In this document: positions 28,435 to 38,231 of the stretch, one piece after another
Numbering within the stretch: the first letter of the stretch is position 1
Layout of the letters: every line of letters starts with the position of its first letter
Notes under the pieces: model-generated
Databases searched by the model: none
The model's input: only the letters and a program-made list of their open reading frames with translations
What the model was told of the DNA's origin: nothing
Source of the DNA: Algoriphagus litoralis
Lineage (GTDB): Bacteria > Bacteroidota > Bacteroidia > Cytophagales > Cyclobacteriaceae
Assembly (NCBI RefSeq): GCF_003259255.1
Contig: NZ_QGOL01000008.1
Coordinates: 358,253-422,252, forward strand
Length of the DNA stretch: 64,000 nucleotides
Reading direction: 5' to 3'
Translations under genes and position numbers: made by a program

Positions 28435-29748
28435 ATGACCTTTGTATTTGTATTGCTCAGTATTGCCATTTTGGTCCTGCTGATCGTATGGGCGAAACTC
28501 AATCCCTTCCTTGCCTTTCTGATAGCTTCCATTGCAGGCGGACTGATGCTCGGCCTTCCTGCTGACCAAGTGGCCAAGTCCGTTCAAAAAGGTATGGGTG
28601 CTATGCTAGGCGATCTGGTGATCGTCATCATTACCGGAGCTATGCTTGGGAAGCTCGTGGCTGAAAGCGGAGCTGCGCAGCGAATTGCCGGTTTTTTGAT
28701 GAAAATCTTTGGGGCAAAGCACATGACTTGGGCCATGGCTTTTACGGGGTTGATCGTGGGGATTCCGCTTTTCTACAATGTAGGATTTGTCCTGCTCGTT
28801 CCTCTGGCGTTTACTGTTTCTTATCAATACAAACTGCCTGCAGTCTATGTCGGAATACCTTTGCTTGCTGCACTTTCGGTGACACATGGGTTTTTACCTC
28901 CACATCCTTCTCCCGCTGCTTTGGTGGCCCAGTTTGATGCCAATATGGGGCTCACTTTGTTTTACGGATTCTTAATTGCTATTCCGACCATTATCATTGC
29001 AGGGCCTCTTTTTGCCCCTTTTCTTAAAAACATCAAGTCCGAACCCCTCAAGACATTCCAGGCAGAACCAAAGCCTGAGCACGAACTTCCGGGGATTGGA
29101 AATAGCATTTTCACTGCTTTGCTTCCTGTGATTCTGCTGATTGGCACCACTGCCCTCAGTCTGAATATTGCAAAAGAAGACCCGATGAGTCCGATCGTCA
29201 ATTTCATAGCCGATCCGGGAATAGTAATGTTGGTCTCTTTGCTCTATGCGACCTATTCGCTTGGACTTAGGAGAAAGACCCCGATGACTAAGCTGATGGA
29301 CATTTATACCGTAGCTACAAAAGATGTATCCATGATTCTGTTGATTGTGGCAGGAGCGGGTGCGTTAAAGCAGATCTTCACAGACACCGGAGTAAGTATG
29401 ACCATAGCAGAAAGCTTAAAAACCTGGGATATGCATCCGTTGATTTTGGCTTGGTTGATTACCGCTGTGATTCGGGTTTGCGTCGGTTCTGCGACTGTTG
29501 CCGGACTTACCACGGCTGGAATCATCGCTCCCTTGGTCACCACGATGAATGTGGACCCCAACTTACTTGTGCTCTCGATTGGTGCCGGAAGTTTGATGTT
29601 CTCCCACTTCAATGACGGGGGATTCTGGATGTACAAGGAGTTTTTTAACGTGAGCATCAAAGACACCATTAAATCATGGTCGCTGATGGAGACCATTGTA
29701 GCCGTGGTTGGACTTATTGGCGTCCTGATTTTAGATCTTTTTGTCTAA
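28435..29748 (+). CDS. GntP family permease
   Basis: About 437 residues from the ATG at 28435; a TTG 39 bases upstream is in frame but would put a proline-rich tail before the first membrane helix. Twelve or so hydrophobic segments, with GntP-family motifs around LPADQVAKSVQKGMG and GGFWMYKEFFN near the C-terminus. GntP/DsdX proteins import gluconate, related sugar acids or D-serine with protons. A RidA gene follows after 22 bases, which favours an amino-acid-like substrate but does not prove it. Confidence 0.85.
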   Translation: MTFVFVLLSIAILVLLIVWAKLNPFLAFLIASIAGGLMLGLPADQVAKSVQKGMGAMLGDLVIVIITGAMLGKLVAESGAAQRIAGFLMKIFGAKHMTWAMAFTGLIVGIPLFYNVGFVLLVPLAFTVSYQYKLPAVYVGIPLLAALSVTHGFLPPHPSPAALVAQFDANMGLTLFYGFLIAIPTIIIAGPLFAPFLKNIKSEPLKTFQAEPKPEHELPGIGNSIFTALLPVILLIGTTALSLNIAKEDPMSPIVNFIADPGIVMLVSLLYATYSLGLRRKTPMTKLMDIYTVATKDVSMILLIVAGAGALKQIFTDTGVSMTIAESLKTWDMHPLILAWLITAVIRVCVGSATVAGLTTAGIIAPLVTTMNVDPNLLVLSIGAGSLMFSHFNDGGFWMYKEFFNVSIKDTIKSWSLMETIVAVVGLIGVLILDLFV

Positions 29749-29770
29749 TTTCAATTTTAAAACTAACTGT

Positions 29771-30238
29771 ATGGAAACCCCTGAATTAAACTTTGCAAAA
29801 CTAGGATTAACCCTCCCTCCCGCGCCAAAGCCACTTGGCGTATATAAACCTTGCCTGATAGACGGGAAATACCTCTACCTTTCCGGCCACGGTACAGTGA
29901 AGTCAGATGGCACGCTGATCATTGGAAGAATCGGTGAGGATATGGATATGGAAGAGGGGAAATTGGCTGCCAGACAAGTGGGGCTTGCCATGCTTGCGAC
30001 GATCAAAGCCACTATCGGATCACTGGACAAAGTAAAACGAGTAATCAAAGTCCTGGGCATGGTCAATTGCATTTCCAGCTTTGAACGACACCCGTATATC
30101 ATCAATGGTGCGAGTGAACTCTTTGCCAGTGTTTGGGGAGAGGAAAATGGAATCGGCGTTCGCTCTGCGGTAGGAATGGGCTCATTGCCAGACAATATCC
30201 CAGTGGAGATCGAAGCACTTTTTGAGCTTCATGAATAG
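29771..30238 (+). CDS. RidA/YjgF family protein
   Basis: 155 residues from the ATG at 29771. Longer than classic RidA (about 128), as in the UK114-like-1 subgroup. The key Arg (GVRSAVGMGSLP) and the Glu of VEIEALFELHE are kept. RidA hydrolyses reactive enamines/imines such as 2-aminoacrylate made by PLP-dependent dehydratases. Co-transcribed with the GntP permease gene. Confidence 0.85.
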   Translation: METPELNFAKLGLTLPPAPKPLGVYKPCLIDGKYLYLSGHGTVKSDGTLIIGRIGEDMDMEEGKLAARQVGLAMLATIKATIGSLDKVKRVIKVLGMVNCISSFERHPYIINGASELFASVWGEENGIGVRSAVGMGSLPDNIPVEIEALFELHE

Positions 30239-30240
30239 AT

Positions 30241-31632
30241 TTATGGCTCTACTAAGTCCTTATACGACTCGAATAGATTAAGAATGTCTCGTACATAGTT
30301 TACAGCAATGTGCCCTTTTGCGAAGCCACTTTTGACCATAGGATCCCGATAAAACTCGGGATCACTTTTTAGATTGAGAAAGTAAGAGACATCTTCCCAG
30401 CTTTGGGTATTCTTTCCGTATTTCATCGTCAGCCTCCAAGCGTCTTCGACATGCCCCTGACCGATATTGTAAGAGGCCAGAATGAACCGAATTCGCTCAT
30501 TGGCATCAGGAACTCTTGCTCTCCAGAATTTATCCAAATACTGCAGATATTTCACTCCGCCCTGCAGTGACTGACTTGGATCACTTGGATCTGTCACTCC
30601 AAATCTTGCCAGTGTAACAGGCATCAATTGAAGCAATCCCTCTGCGCCAGCATAGGAAAGAGCCGTGGTATCAAACCCGGATTCCTTGTAAACCAAAGCT
30701 GCCAAAAGTCGCCAATCCCAACCCAGTTCCTTTGAATTCTCCTTGATCAATTCATCAAACACAGAAATCCTATTTCCTGCCAAAGAGGAGAAAGGGCTGG
30801 TAGATCTGAAAAGACTATTTCTGGAACTCAGGAAATATTTAGCGTACAATTCGGGAATAAACCGCTTCTTCTTTTCCTCTAACCAAGAATTGATTTCTTC
30901 CAAAAGAAGAGGTGCATTTCTTCGGACCGCCCATGACACCGTTCCATTTTCGGAAACTTTGAGTGTGGCATCCAAGCCGGGATAATAAGTCTGATTTGCT
31001 TTCGCGATATTCCGGTCTGCGACCGTCCATTTAATCGAATTTTCGGCTATCTGATCTATGAGATTCTCTTCATGCTCTACCGTCTCCTGGATGGTAAAGG
31101 CTAAATTCAAGGAATCTTTAATCGCATTCAGCTGATCCGAATAGACTGTTCCCTTTCTGACAAACAAGGTGTCCGATCCTATTTCTTGCCAAGTCATAGG
31201 AGCATTGCTTGTTTTTTTCCCTACCACTACCGTACTCATGGTACCTAGGTAATGGGTAAAGGCGGCCCGGTTTCTCCGATCATTGGTGTTTTCCAGGTTC
31301 ATGGCAATGACATCAACTTTTCCTGCATCCAAGTAGTCAAAAGCCTCGTCAATATCTTCCAATACGACCAATTCCAGCTGGACGCCCAGACTTTTTCCCA
31401 GATCTCTGAGAAGCTCAAATTCATAGCCCATCCGTCTTCCCCGGTAGATGTAATAGGAAGTCGAATTATTGTCCACAGCGGCCCTGAGCGTGCCCCTGGA
31501 TTGGATAGCTGGGAGATCAAATATGTAAGGTTCCTGCATCACCTTATCAATCCGGTCTCCCAGGAAAGTACATTGTACTCCTGAGAAGAGCATGAATAAG
31601 GTAGAAAATGCAGATATAAAGGCTTTTTTCAT
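30241..31632 (-). CDS. MltF-like membrane-bound lytic transglycosylase
   Basis: 463 residues. N-terminal signal with a likely lipobox (FSGVQC, Cys22). Residues about 45-270 form a substrate-binding-protein-like domain; about 290-450 is an SLT domain with the catalytic Glu in YKESGF, then GAEGLLQLMP and the AGVKYLQYLD-like stretch (GGVKYLQYLD). This is the MltF layout: cleavage of murein with formation of 1,6-anhydro-MurNAc, with the N-domain as a possible sensor of muropeptides. Outer membrane lipoprotein, probably single gene. Confidence 0.88.
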   Translation of the reverse strand: MKKAFISAFSTLFMLFSGVQCTFLGDRIDKVMQEPYIFDLPAIQSRGTLRAAVDNNSTSYYIYRGRRMGYEFELLRDLGKSLGVQLELVVLEDIDEAFDYLDAGKVDVIAMNLENTNDRRNRAAFTHYLGTMSTVVVGKKTSNAPMTWQEIGSDTLFVRKGTVYSDQLNAIKDSLNLAFTIQETVEHEENLIDQIAENSIKWTVADRNIAKANQTYYPGLDATLKVSENGTVSWAVRRNAPLLLEEINSWLEEKKKRFIPELYAKYFLSSRNSLFRSTSPFSSLAGNRISVFDELIKENSKELGWDWRLLAALVYKESGFDTTALSYAGAEGLLQLMPVTLARFGVTDPSDPSQSLQGGVKYLQYLDKFWRARVPDANERIRFILASYNIGQGHVEDAWRLTMKYGKNTQSWEDVSYFLNLKSDPEFYRDPMVKSGFAKGHIAVNYVRDILNLFESYKDLVEP

Positions 31633-31721
31633 TCCTAGGAGGAATCCCCGGATGGTTCAATCCGCTACTTGGCAAAGCCTATGCCAAAACAAAAAGAAAG
31701 TGAATCTTAAAAAAAGCAAAT

Positions 31722-31748
31722 AAAAAACGGAAGCTTTTGGCCCCCGTT
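31722..31748 (-). terminator. Terminator of the RND efflux operon
   Basis: Minus strand AACGG...CCGTT with inner GC pairs (GGCCAAAAGCTT), followed by a T run. Lies just after the tolC-like stop. Confidence 0.65.
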
Positions 31749-31764
31749 AGTTTTTCGATTTTGC

Positions 31765-33105
31765 TTAAGGATTGAGAGTCAGTTCCTCCTGACTATTTTG
31801 GAAGAAAATCTTCCCAGAAAGCCTCATCAACTCGATTTCTTGTTCTTTGATGGAGTAAATGGAAGTGATCAGCCTGTTCTCTGCTGTCAGTAAGTTCACC
31901 TGAGCATCTCTGAATTCCAAATAAGATGCAATCCCCAATCGGAATCGCTCGAGGGCAATTTCAGAGTTTTCACGAGCCACCTGATAGTTAGCCTGCTCGA
32001 TTGAGAGGAGCCTCACATTATTTTGGTAGGTGTTATATGCTCGTTGAATATCTGATCTAAGCTGGATTTCATATTCATCCAACGCGTAATCCTGAATTCG
32101 TTCCTGAACCTTTGCATTTTGAATTCTACGGTTCAGAGTCAAACCGCTGAAAAGATTTACCGTGATATTTCCTCCATAATTGAATCCTTGCCGCTGGTTT
32201 TGAATTAAAAAACCAGCATCAGAATTGGAGGTGTTGTTCACATAGTTCCCATTGAAATTCAATATCGGAAGCCTTGAGGCTTGCAACTCACGTTTTTGAA
32301 GAAAGGCTACATTTTTGAGCCTTTGATTGATGAGCAATTGCTTATTTTCAAGGAAAGCATTGTCTTCCAAATCCTCAAAGCTTAAAACGCTGGAGATTAC
32401 AATAGTATCTTCTACCATATAGTCTTCATCGGGACTGATCGCCATCAGTTCATTCAAGTTGACTCGGGAATTTTGGATGATTTGTTCCTGAGTGAGCAGA
32501 AGACTGGAATCAGCATTGTAATCAACCTGAGCAGTCAGGTAGTCACGTTTTCCTGCTCCACCGAGCTCGTACTGGGCTTGGGCTATGTCGAGACGAGCCT
32601 TGCTTAAGGTAAGGGTCTCTTTCAAAACCTTATAACGCTGCAGCTCCAGAATCAGGCGATAATAGGCAGTGGAAATACCGGCAACGGTATTTTCTACGGC
32701 TATTTTAGCTTCAAGCTCACTGATTTCACTCAACTCCCCGAGACGCTTCATTGTCACCACGGCTTCAGGTCGGAATCCATAAATCCCAACAATGCTGAAA
32801 TTCTCATTTTGGGATTTGGCATTATCGATCTGTCGAGGCTCAGGATCATTTACAAATTTTTGCTCCACGTCTTCCTTGCTAAAGGATCTTAGATAGGTGG
32901 CATCAACCTGAGGCATAAATAAATCCCCAAATCCAATTTTCTTTTCCCCTTCACGGAGATTGACCCCTTCTACTGCTATCTTGATTTGAAGATTATTTTC
33001 CAAACCTAGCTGAATGGCCTTTTCGAGGTCAAGGGTTTCCTGAATCTGGGCGTTTAAACTTGAAAAACTAAGGCTCAAAAAGAGCAAAATGGCTAATTTC
33101 TTCAT
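31765..33105 (-). CDS. TolC family outer membrane efflux protein
   Basis: 446 residues. Signal peptide about 1-20 (SSLNAQ). Long helical repeats with two similar halves, as in TolC/OEP proteins; for example LENNLQIKIAVEGV and LGIASYLEFRDAQVNLLTAENRL. Forms the outer-membrane channel of the RND pump. Its ATG overlaps the stop of the RND permease (TAATG), so translation is coupled. Last gene of a four-gene operon. Confidence 0.92.
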   Translation of the reverse strand: MKKLAILLFLSLSFSSLNAQIQETLDLEKAIQLGLENNLQIKIAVEGVNLREGEKKIGFGDLFMPQVDATYLRSFSKEDVEQKFVNDPEPRQIDNAKSQNENFSIVGIYGFRPEAVVTMKRLGELSEISELEAKIAVENTVAGISTAYYRLILELQRYKVLKETLTLSKARLDIAQAQYELGGAGKRDYLTAQVDYNADSSLLLTQEQIIQNSRVNLNELMAISPDEDYMVEDTIVISSVLSFEDLEDNAFLENKQLLINQRLKNVAFLQKRELQASRLPILNFNGNYVNNTSNSDAGFLIQNQRQGFNYGGNITVNLFSGLTLNRRIQNAKVQERIQDYALDEYEIQLRSDIQRAYNTYQNNVRLLSIEQANYQVARENSEIALERFRLGIASYLEFRDAQVNLLTAENRLITSIYSIKEQEIELMRLSGKIFFQNSQEELTLNP

Positions 33106-36100
33106 TAAATTCTAGCTAGTCTTCCTTTTTTGGAGGTGAGGTAAGTATAAATGGCCGGGATAATAAACAAGGTCAAAATCGTGGCGAAGGCCAAACCACC
33201 TATGACTGCAGCTCCCATTGGTACACGACTTTCTGCGCCTGCACCCAAAGCCAATGCAATAGGCAAAATCCCGAGAATAGTAGACAAACTTGTCATCAGA
33301 ATAGGTCGGAATCTGGCTACTGCAGCTCCATAGATTGCTTCATAAGGATCCATGCCCTGAGCTTTGCGCTGGTTGGCAAATTCCACGATCAAAATCCCGT
33401 TTTTGGTCACCAAACCAATCAGCATGATAATCCCGATTTGGCTGAAAATATTCAGCGTAAAATCAAATGCCCAAAGTGTCGCCAAAGCTCCAAAGATCGC
33501 CAGTGGCACAGTGAACATGATGGTCAATGGATCCAAGAAGCTCTCAAACTGGGCTGAAAGGACCAAATAAATCAATATAAGCGCGAAAATGAATGCAAAC
33601 AACAAACTGTTGGAGCTCTCTCTGAATTCCTTCGAAGGCCCTGATACATCGGTGGAGTAGGATCCATCCAATACTTCACCAGCGATCCTATCCATTTCGT
33701 CCAGACCCTGTCCTATGGTCAGGCCTTCGGCTAAGTTTGCTGATACGGTCGCACTTACAAAACGATTGAACCTGTAGAGTTGTGGAGGAGTGCTTTTTTC
33801 TACCACCTTTACCAAGTTATCCAGTTGGACCAATTGATTATTATCTCCACGAACGTAGAGCATTCGGAGATTGACCGGTTCATTTCGATCTTCAAGTCTC
33901 ATTTCTCCCAAAACCTGATATTGCTTACCGTCTCTGATGAAATAGGCAAAGCGCTGTCCTGAATAAGAAAGCTGGAGGGTTCTGGCAATTTCCTGAACCG
34001 ATACCCCGAGATTTCTAGCCCGCTCACGATCGATTTCAATTTCCAGTTCAGGTTTAGTAAACTTCAGGTTGATATCCGAAAAGATGAAAGTCGGACTTTT
34101 ACCAACCTCTTCCATGAAAGGAGGGATGGCTTCTTTCAGCTTCTCAATAGTCGGTGCCTGAATCACGTATTGAACAGGCAATCCTCCACGTCTGTCACCG
34201 ATGGATACAGGCTGCTGGGCAAAGCCTCTTACGGCAGTCTCATTTTTCAGTGAAGCATTTACACTGTTAAAAATCTGCTGTTGGGTTCGGGTACGCTGAT
34301 CGGCATCCGTGAGGAACAGTCTGATAAATGCAGAATTGGTGTTTGCTGTGCCGAATCCTGGTGAAGTCACACTGATCACAGCTAGACGTTCGGAATCGGG
34401 TATTTCTTCCATAAATTGGTCTGTCAACTTATCCACCACATTTCCCATGTAGCCGAAAGTGGCTCCTTCAGGTCCTGAAAGGTTGATGCGGAGCTCAGAA
34501 CGGTCCTCATTGGGTACCAACTCGGTGGGGATCTCCGAAAACAACCAGTAAATGCCAAATCCCATGATAAAAATCAAAGGGAAAGCGATCCATCTGATTT
34601 TCATGAAATTGCCAAGTGCCAGATCATATAGATCATTCAACCAGACAAAGAATGGCTCGGTAAAATTGTAAAACGCATTCTGCTTTTCACGTAGCTTAAG
34701 CATTTTGGAGCTCAGCATAGGTGTCATGGTCAAAGCGACGAAGGATGAAATGATAACCGCCCCAGCAACTACAATTCCGAACTCTCGGAATAGTCTGCCA
34801 GTGGTGCCCGTCAGGAAGATCACAGGTAAGAAAACCGCAGCCAAGGCTACAGTAGTGGCGATAACTGCGAAGAAGATTTCTTCGGATCCATCTTCGGCAG
34901 CTTTTTTCGGACTTTCTCCTTTTTCGATTCGGGTATAGATATTTTCCAAGACCACAATAGCATCATCGACCACGAGTCCGATCGATAGCACTATGCCAAG
35001 GAGGGTCAAGACATTGATCGAGAAGTCCATGAGGTACATGATAAAAAATACCCCAACGAGAGAAATCGGTATAGTCAGTACCGGAATGAAGGTGGTCCGC
35101 CAATCCCTCAGGAAAAGAAAGATGATCGCAACCACCAGAATAAAGGCAGTAATAATCGTCTCTTGAACCTCAGCTATAGAGCTTCGGATGTATTTGGTCG
35201 AATCAAAACCGATTTCGACACCAATGTCATCAGGGAGATCCTTTTTGATAAATTCAAGTCTGCGATAGAATTCATCCGCAATCTCGATGTTATTAGAACC
35301 GGGAAGTGGTACCAAAACTACGGCAACCATCGGTACACCGTCACGCTTCAACACGGTTTTTTCATTCAGCGCTGACAATTCTGCATTACCGATATCCTGG
35401 AAGCGAACGATGTTGTTTTGATCTTCCTTGATGATCAGGCTGTTAAATTCCTGAGGAGAACTCAGTCTACTTTTAGTCCGGACCGAGAGCTCAATGCTTT
35501 CTCCCTCTATTCTTCCAGACGGAAGCTCCACGTTTTCACTTTGTACTTTCTGCAAGACGTCCAATGGGGTGATCCCGTAAGAAGCCATTTTGAGGGGATC
35601 CATCCTTAGGCGGATAGCATATTCCTTTTCTCCCCAGATCTGAATCCGGCTGACACCAGGGATGGTTTGAAGTCTCTCTTTGAAAATATTTGAAGCAATA
35701 TCGGAGAGCTCCAATAAGCTACGGTTCTCACTTTTCACATTTACGCCCACGATCGGTTGGGAGTCAGCATCGGCTTTGGATACTACGGGTGGTTCTGCAT
35801 CCGGAGGGAGATTTCGCTGTGCACCGGATACTTTGTCCCGTACGTCATTAGCTGCAGCTTCCAAGTCTCCCCCTACTTCAAACTCGACGGTGATATTGCT
35901 TCGCCCGTCAGCACTGACTGAGGTTAGGGACTTAATTCCCTGAATACCGTTGATTTGTTCTTCCAGTGGTTCGGTAATCTGAGCCTCAATTACATCTGCA
36001 TTTGCTCCGACGTAGGAAGTGCTGACGTTGATTACCGGGGGATCAACACTGGGATATTCACGGATACCTAATAGTGAAATCCCTATCCCTCCAAAGAGAA

Positions 36101-36167
36101 GGATGACCAATGACATCACGATGGCCAATACTGGCCTGTTGATACTGACTTGGGATAAACTAGCCAT
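33105..36167 (-). CDS. RND multidrug efflux permease (HAE1/AcrB type)
   Basis: 1020 residues with the AcrB layout: TM1 after a short N-terminus, a large periplasmic porter loop, TM2-6, a second loop and TM7-12. The proton-relay motif GLVVDDAIVVLENIYTR is present, and the family-typical EYPSVDPPVINV near the N-terminus. Exports drugs or lipophilic toxins by proton exchange with the adaptor and TolC partners encoded on either side. The adaptor gene ends 3 bases upstream of its start. Confidence 0.95.
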   Translation of the reverse strand: MASLSQVSINRPVLAIVMSLVILLFGGIGISLLGIREYPSVDPPVINVSTSYVGANADVIEAQITEPLEEQINGIQGIKSLTSVSADGRSNITVEFEVGGDLEAAANDVRDKVSGAQRNLPPDAEPPVVSKADADSQPIVGVNVKSENRSLLELSDIASNIFKERLQTIPGVSRIQIWGEKEYAIRLRMDPLKMASYGITPLDVLQKVQSENVELPSGRIEGESIELSVRTKSRLSSPQEFNSLIIKEDQNNIVRFQDIGNAELSALNEKTVLKRDGVPMVAVVLVPLPGSNNIEIADEFYRRLEFIKKDLPDDIGVEIGFDSTKYIRSSIAEVQETIITAFILVVAIIFLFLRDWRTTFIPVLTIPISLVGVFFIMYLMDFSINVLTLLGIVLSIGLVVDDAIVVLENIYTRIEKGESPKKAAEDGSEEIFFAVIATTVALAAVFLPVIFLTGTTGRLFREFGIVVAGAVIISSFVALTMTPMLSSKMLKLREKQNAFYNFTEPFFVWLNDLYDLALGNFMKIRWIAFPLIFIMGFGIYWLFSEIPTELVPNEDRSELRINLSGPEGATFGYMGNVVDKLTDQFMEEIPDSERLAVISVTSPGFGTANTNSAFIRLFLTDADQRTRTQQQIFNSVNASLKNETAVRGFAQQPVSIGDRRGGLPVQYVIQAPTIEKLKEAIPPFMEEVGKSPTFIFSDINLKFTKPELEIEIDRERARNLGVSVQEIARTLQLSYSGQRFAYFIRDGKQYQVLGEMRLEDRNEPVNLRMLYVRGDNNQLVQLDNLVKVVEKSTPPQLYRFNRFVSATVSANLAEGLTIGQGLDEMDRIAGEVLDGSYSTDVSGPSKEFRESSNSLLFAFIFALILIYLVLSAQFESFLDPLTIMFTVPLAIFGALATLWAFDFTLNIFSQIGIIMLIGLVTKNGILIVEFANQRKAQGMDPYEAIYGAAVARFRPILMTSLSTILGILPIALALGAGAESRVPMGAAVIGGLAFATILTLFIIPAIYTYLTSKKGRLARI

Positions 36168-36170
36168 AGC

Positions 36171-37256
36171 TTAGTTGATTTGAGTGGGTTGTAACGGCAT
36201 TCCTTGCCTTACTTGCATGACACCAGTGGTGAGTACCAAATCTCCTTCATTCAATCCTGAAAGGACTTGTACATGAGATTCGGTCCGAGTTCCGATTTCG
36301 ACTAGACGCTGTTCTGCCGATCCATCTGTTCCGACTACAAATACTTTGTATCCAGAAAGCTCCGGTATAACTGACTCAGAAGGCACCATCAGTGCATCTT
36401 CTGTTACTTCAAGGATAAATCGTATTTTGACAAACATCCCCGGGAGGAAGCGGCCATTTTTGTTAGGGCTTTGGGCTCGGAGTTTCAGTGTACGGGTAGC
36501 CAAATCAATCTGTGGCTCGAAGGCATAAACTTTGCCTTCAACTTCTTCCGTGGAAGTTTCATTGGTAAAATACACGGGAGAACCGACAGTCACTTGATTG
36601 GCATATCGCTCTGGAATTGAGAATTCAATTTTGATCGGGTCAATATTTACCAAACTGACTAAAATGTCATTGGTTCCGATCACTGAACCCTCAGACACCA
36701 GTCTTAATCCCAATATACCGCTGAAAGGGGCACGAATGACTGTTTTGGAAAGCTGGGCCTCCACGAGTTTGATATCAGACAAGGCGGTATTGAATTGATT
36801 CAGGGCGATATCGTATTCTTCTTGACTGATCGCTTCGCGGGCAAGAAGCTGTTTTTGACGATTTTCCTGAGTCTCAAATAGTTTTTGAGTGTACTGCAAT
36901 CGCTGGTATTGCGCCTGAAGCTCATCGTCATTCAGGTATAGCAGAGGGGTACCCTTAGTCACATATTGACCTTCCTTAAAAGCTATTTTTGTGACCAAGC
37001 CTGAAATTTCTGATCGCAGGTCTACGGATTCATTTGGAAGAATCGTACCTGAAACTGAAAGTTGATTTCTCAGGGTTTCCTTTTGAAGCTTTATCACATT
37101 CACAGGAAGATCTTGAGATGCGCCGGCAGACCCTCCGACTGAAGATGATGCACTAGGAGAGTTGGATGCCTGATTACTTAATCTTGGGTAAAAAAAAGCG
37201 ATTGCTATGATTGCGATAATCCCGATGATCAGCGCGATTTTGGTTTGTTTTTTCAT
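36171..37256 (-). CDS. RND efflux periplasmic adaptor (membrane fusion protein)
   Basis: 361 residues. N-terminal hydrophobic anchor (about 7-24), then lipoyl half-motifs, a coiled-coil hairpin (about 105-165) and a beta-barrel/C-terminal domain; motifs AFKEGQYVTKGTPLLYL and VIRAPFSGILGLRLVSEGSVI are typical. Links the AcrB-type pump to TolC. Starts 18 bases after the hydrolase gene. Confidence 0.93.
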   Translation of the reverse strand: MKKQTKIALIIGIIAIIAIAFFYPRLSNQASNSPSASSSVGGSAGASQDLPVNVIKLQKETLRNQLSVSGTILPNESVDLRSEISGLVTKIAFKEGQYVTKGTPLLYLNDDELQAQYQRLQYTQKLFETQENRQKQLLAREAISQEEYDIALNQFNTALSDIKLVEAQLSKTVIRAPFSGILGLRLVSEGSVIGTNDILVSLVNIDPIKIEFSIPERYANQVTVGSPVYFTNETSTEEVEGKVYAFEPQIDLATRTLKLRAQSPNKNGRFLPGMFVKIRFILEVTEDALMVPSESVIPELSGYKVFVVGTDGSAEQRLVEIGTRTESHVQVLSGLNEGDLVLTTGVMQVRQGMPLQPTQIN

Positions 37257-37274
37257 TTAAGGCAATAGGTCAGA

Positions 37275-38057
37275 TTACTGTTGGTTTTTGATGAAAGCCA
37301 TGGATAGGGTATTGAAATGGTCGGGTTTTTCTACGTTTACCACATGTCCGCATTTCTCAAGAATTGTTAGTATTGAATTTTTATGAATTTTGACAAGGTT
37401 TTTTACTGGCTCCAAAAACATCACATCCTGATCTCCCATCACATACAGTGTGGGAATTCCCAAATCTTTTTCTTTGAAGAATTTCAACAATGGATTGATG
37501 TCCTTGGTGAGCTTGAACCATCGAATAAACTCCTTCTGACAGAGCTTTTGAGCCTCTCGGACGAAAAGGTTACGTGATTCCTCATGCTGCTTTCGAGGCA
37601 TAATGATGAAAGCAAAAAGACGATACAACCACATGTAAGGGATCACTCGCTTGAAAGTGTTTCCCAGGAAAACAAGAATTCTGCTTTGGGCATTGAGACG
37701 GGTGATGGCCCCTGCCAGCACTAGAGATTTGACACGCTGAGGCTCTAGTTCGGCAAGTTGCCTGGCTAAAATTGTCCCTAAAGACACGCCCATAAAATGA
37801 GCCGGCGGTGTCTGAAGATGATCCAAAACTTCTATGACATCTCCTGTGACTGCCTCAAAGGTATATTCATCGTTCCAAACAGCCTGAGGCAGATCGGCGG
37901 ATTTACCATGGCCTCTGAGATCGATAAGAAGTAGGTTAAATTCCTTTTTGAAGTCTTTCAACTGCTTGTACCAAACTGCAGAAGACCCACCTGCGCCATG
38001 GATGAAAACCACCCATTCGGTACTCTCCGGATGTACAAATTCTTTGTAATACAACAT
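37275..38057 (-). CDS. Alpha/beta-fold hydrolase
   Basis: 260 residues. Oxyanion FIHGAGGSSAVW, nucleophile Ser in MGVSLGT, acid in MGDQDVMF, and catalytic His in CGHVVNVEKPDHF complete the triad. No signal peptide, so cytoplasmic. First gene of the efflux operon (18 bases before the adaptor). A TATTTTTG element lies at 38107-38100, 42 bases before the start. Substrate unknown; esterase, lactonase or C-C hydrolase are all possible. Confidence 0.88.
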   Translation of the reverse strand: MLYYKEFVHPESTEWVVFIHGAGGSSAVWYKQLKDFKKEFNLLLIDLRGHGKSADLPQAVWNDEYTFEAVTGDVIEVLDHLQTPPAHFMGVSLGTILARQLAELEPQRVKSLVLAGAITRLNAQSRILVFLGNTFKRVIPYMWLYRLFAFIIMPRKQHEESRNLFVREAQKLCQKEFIRWFKLTKDINPLLKFFKEKDLGIPTLYVMGDQDVMFLEPVKNLVKIHKNSILTILEKCGHVVNVEKPDHFNTLSMAFIKNQQ

Positions 38058-38231
38058 AGACAGTTAGACTCCCTAAAAGGACAAAAGTTTACCAAATATC
38101 AAAAATACGGTATAATATTGCCTCGAATAGATAAAAGATACTGGAGGCAAATCTTTACTATCAAAGGAAAAAATAAGTGATGCTTTTTAGCCAAAGATTG
38201 GCGAAAAGTACAATTCCAAAAAATACGGCCT

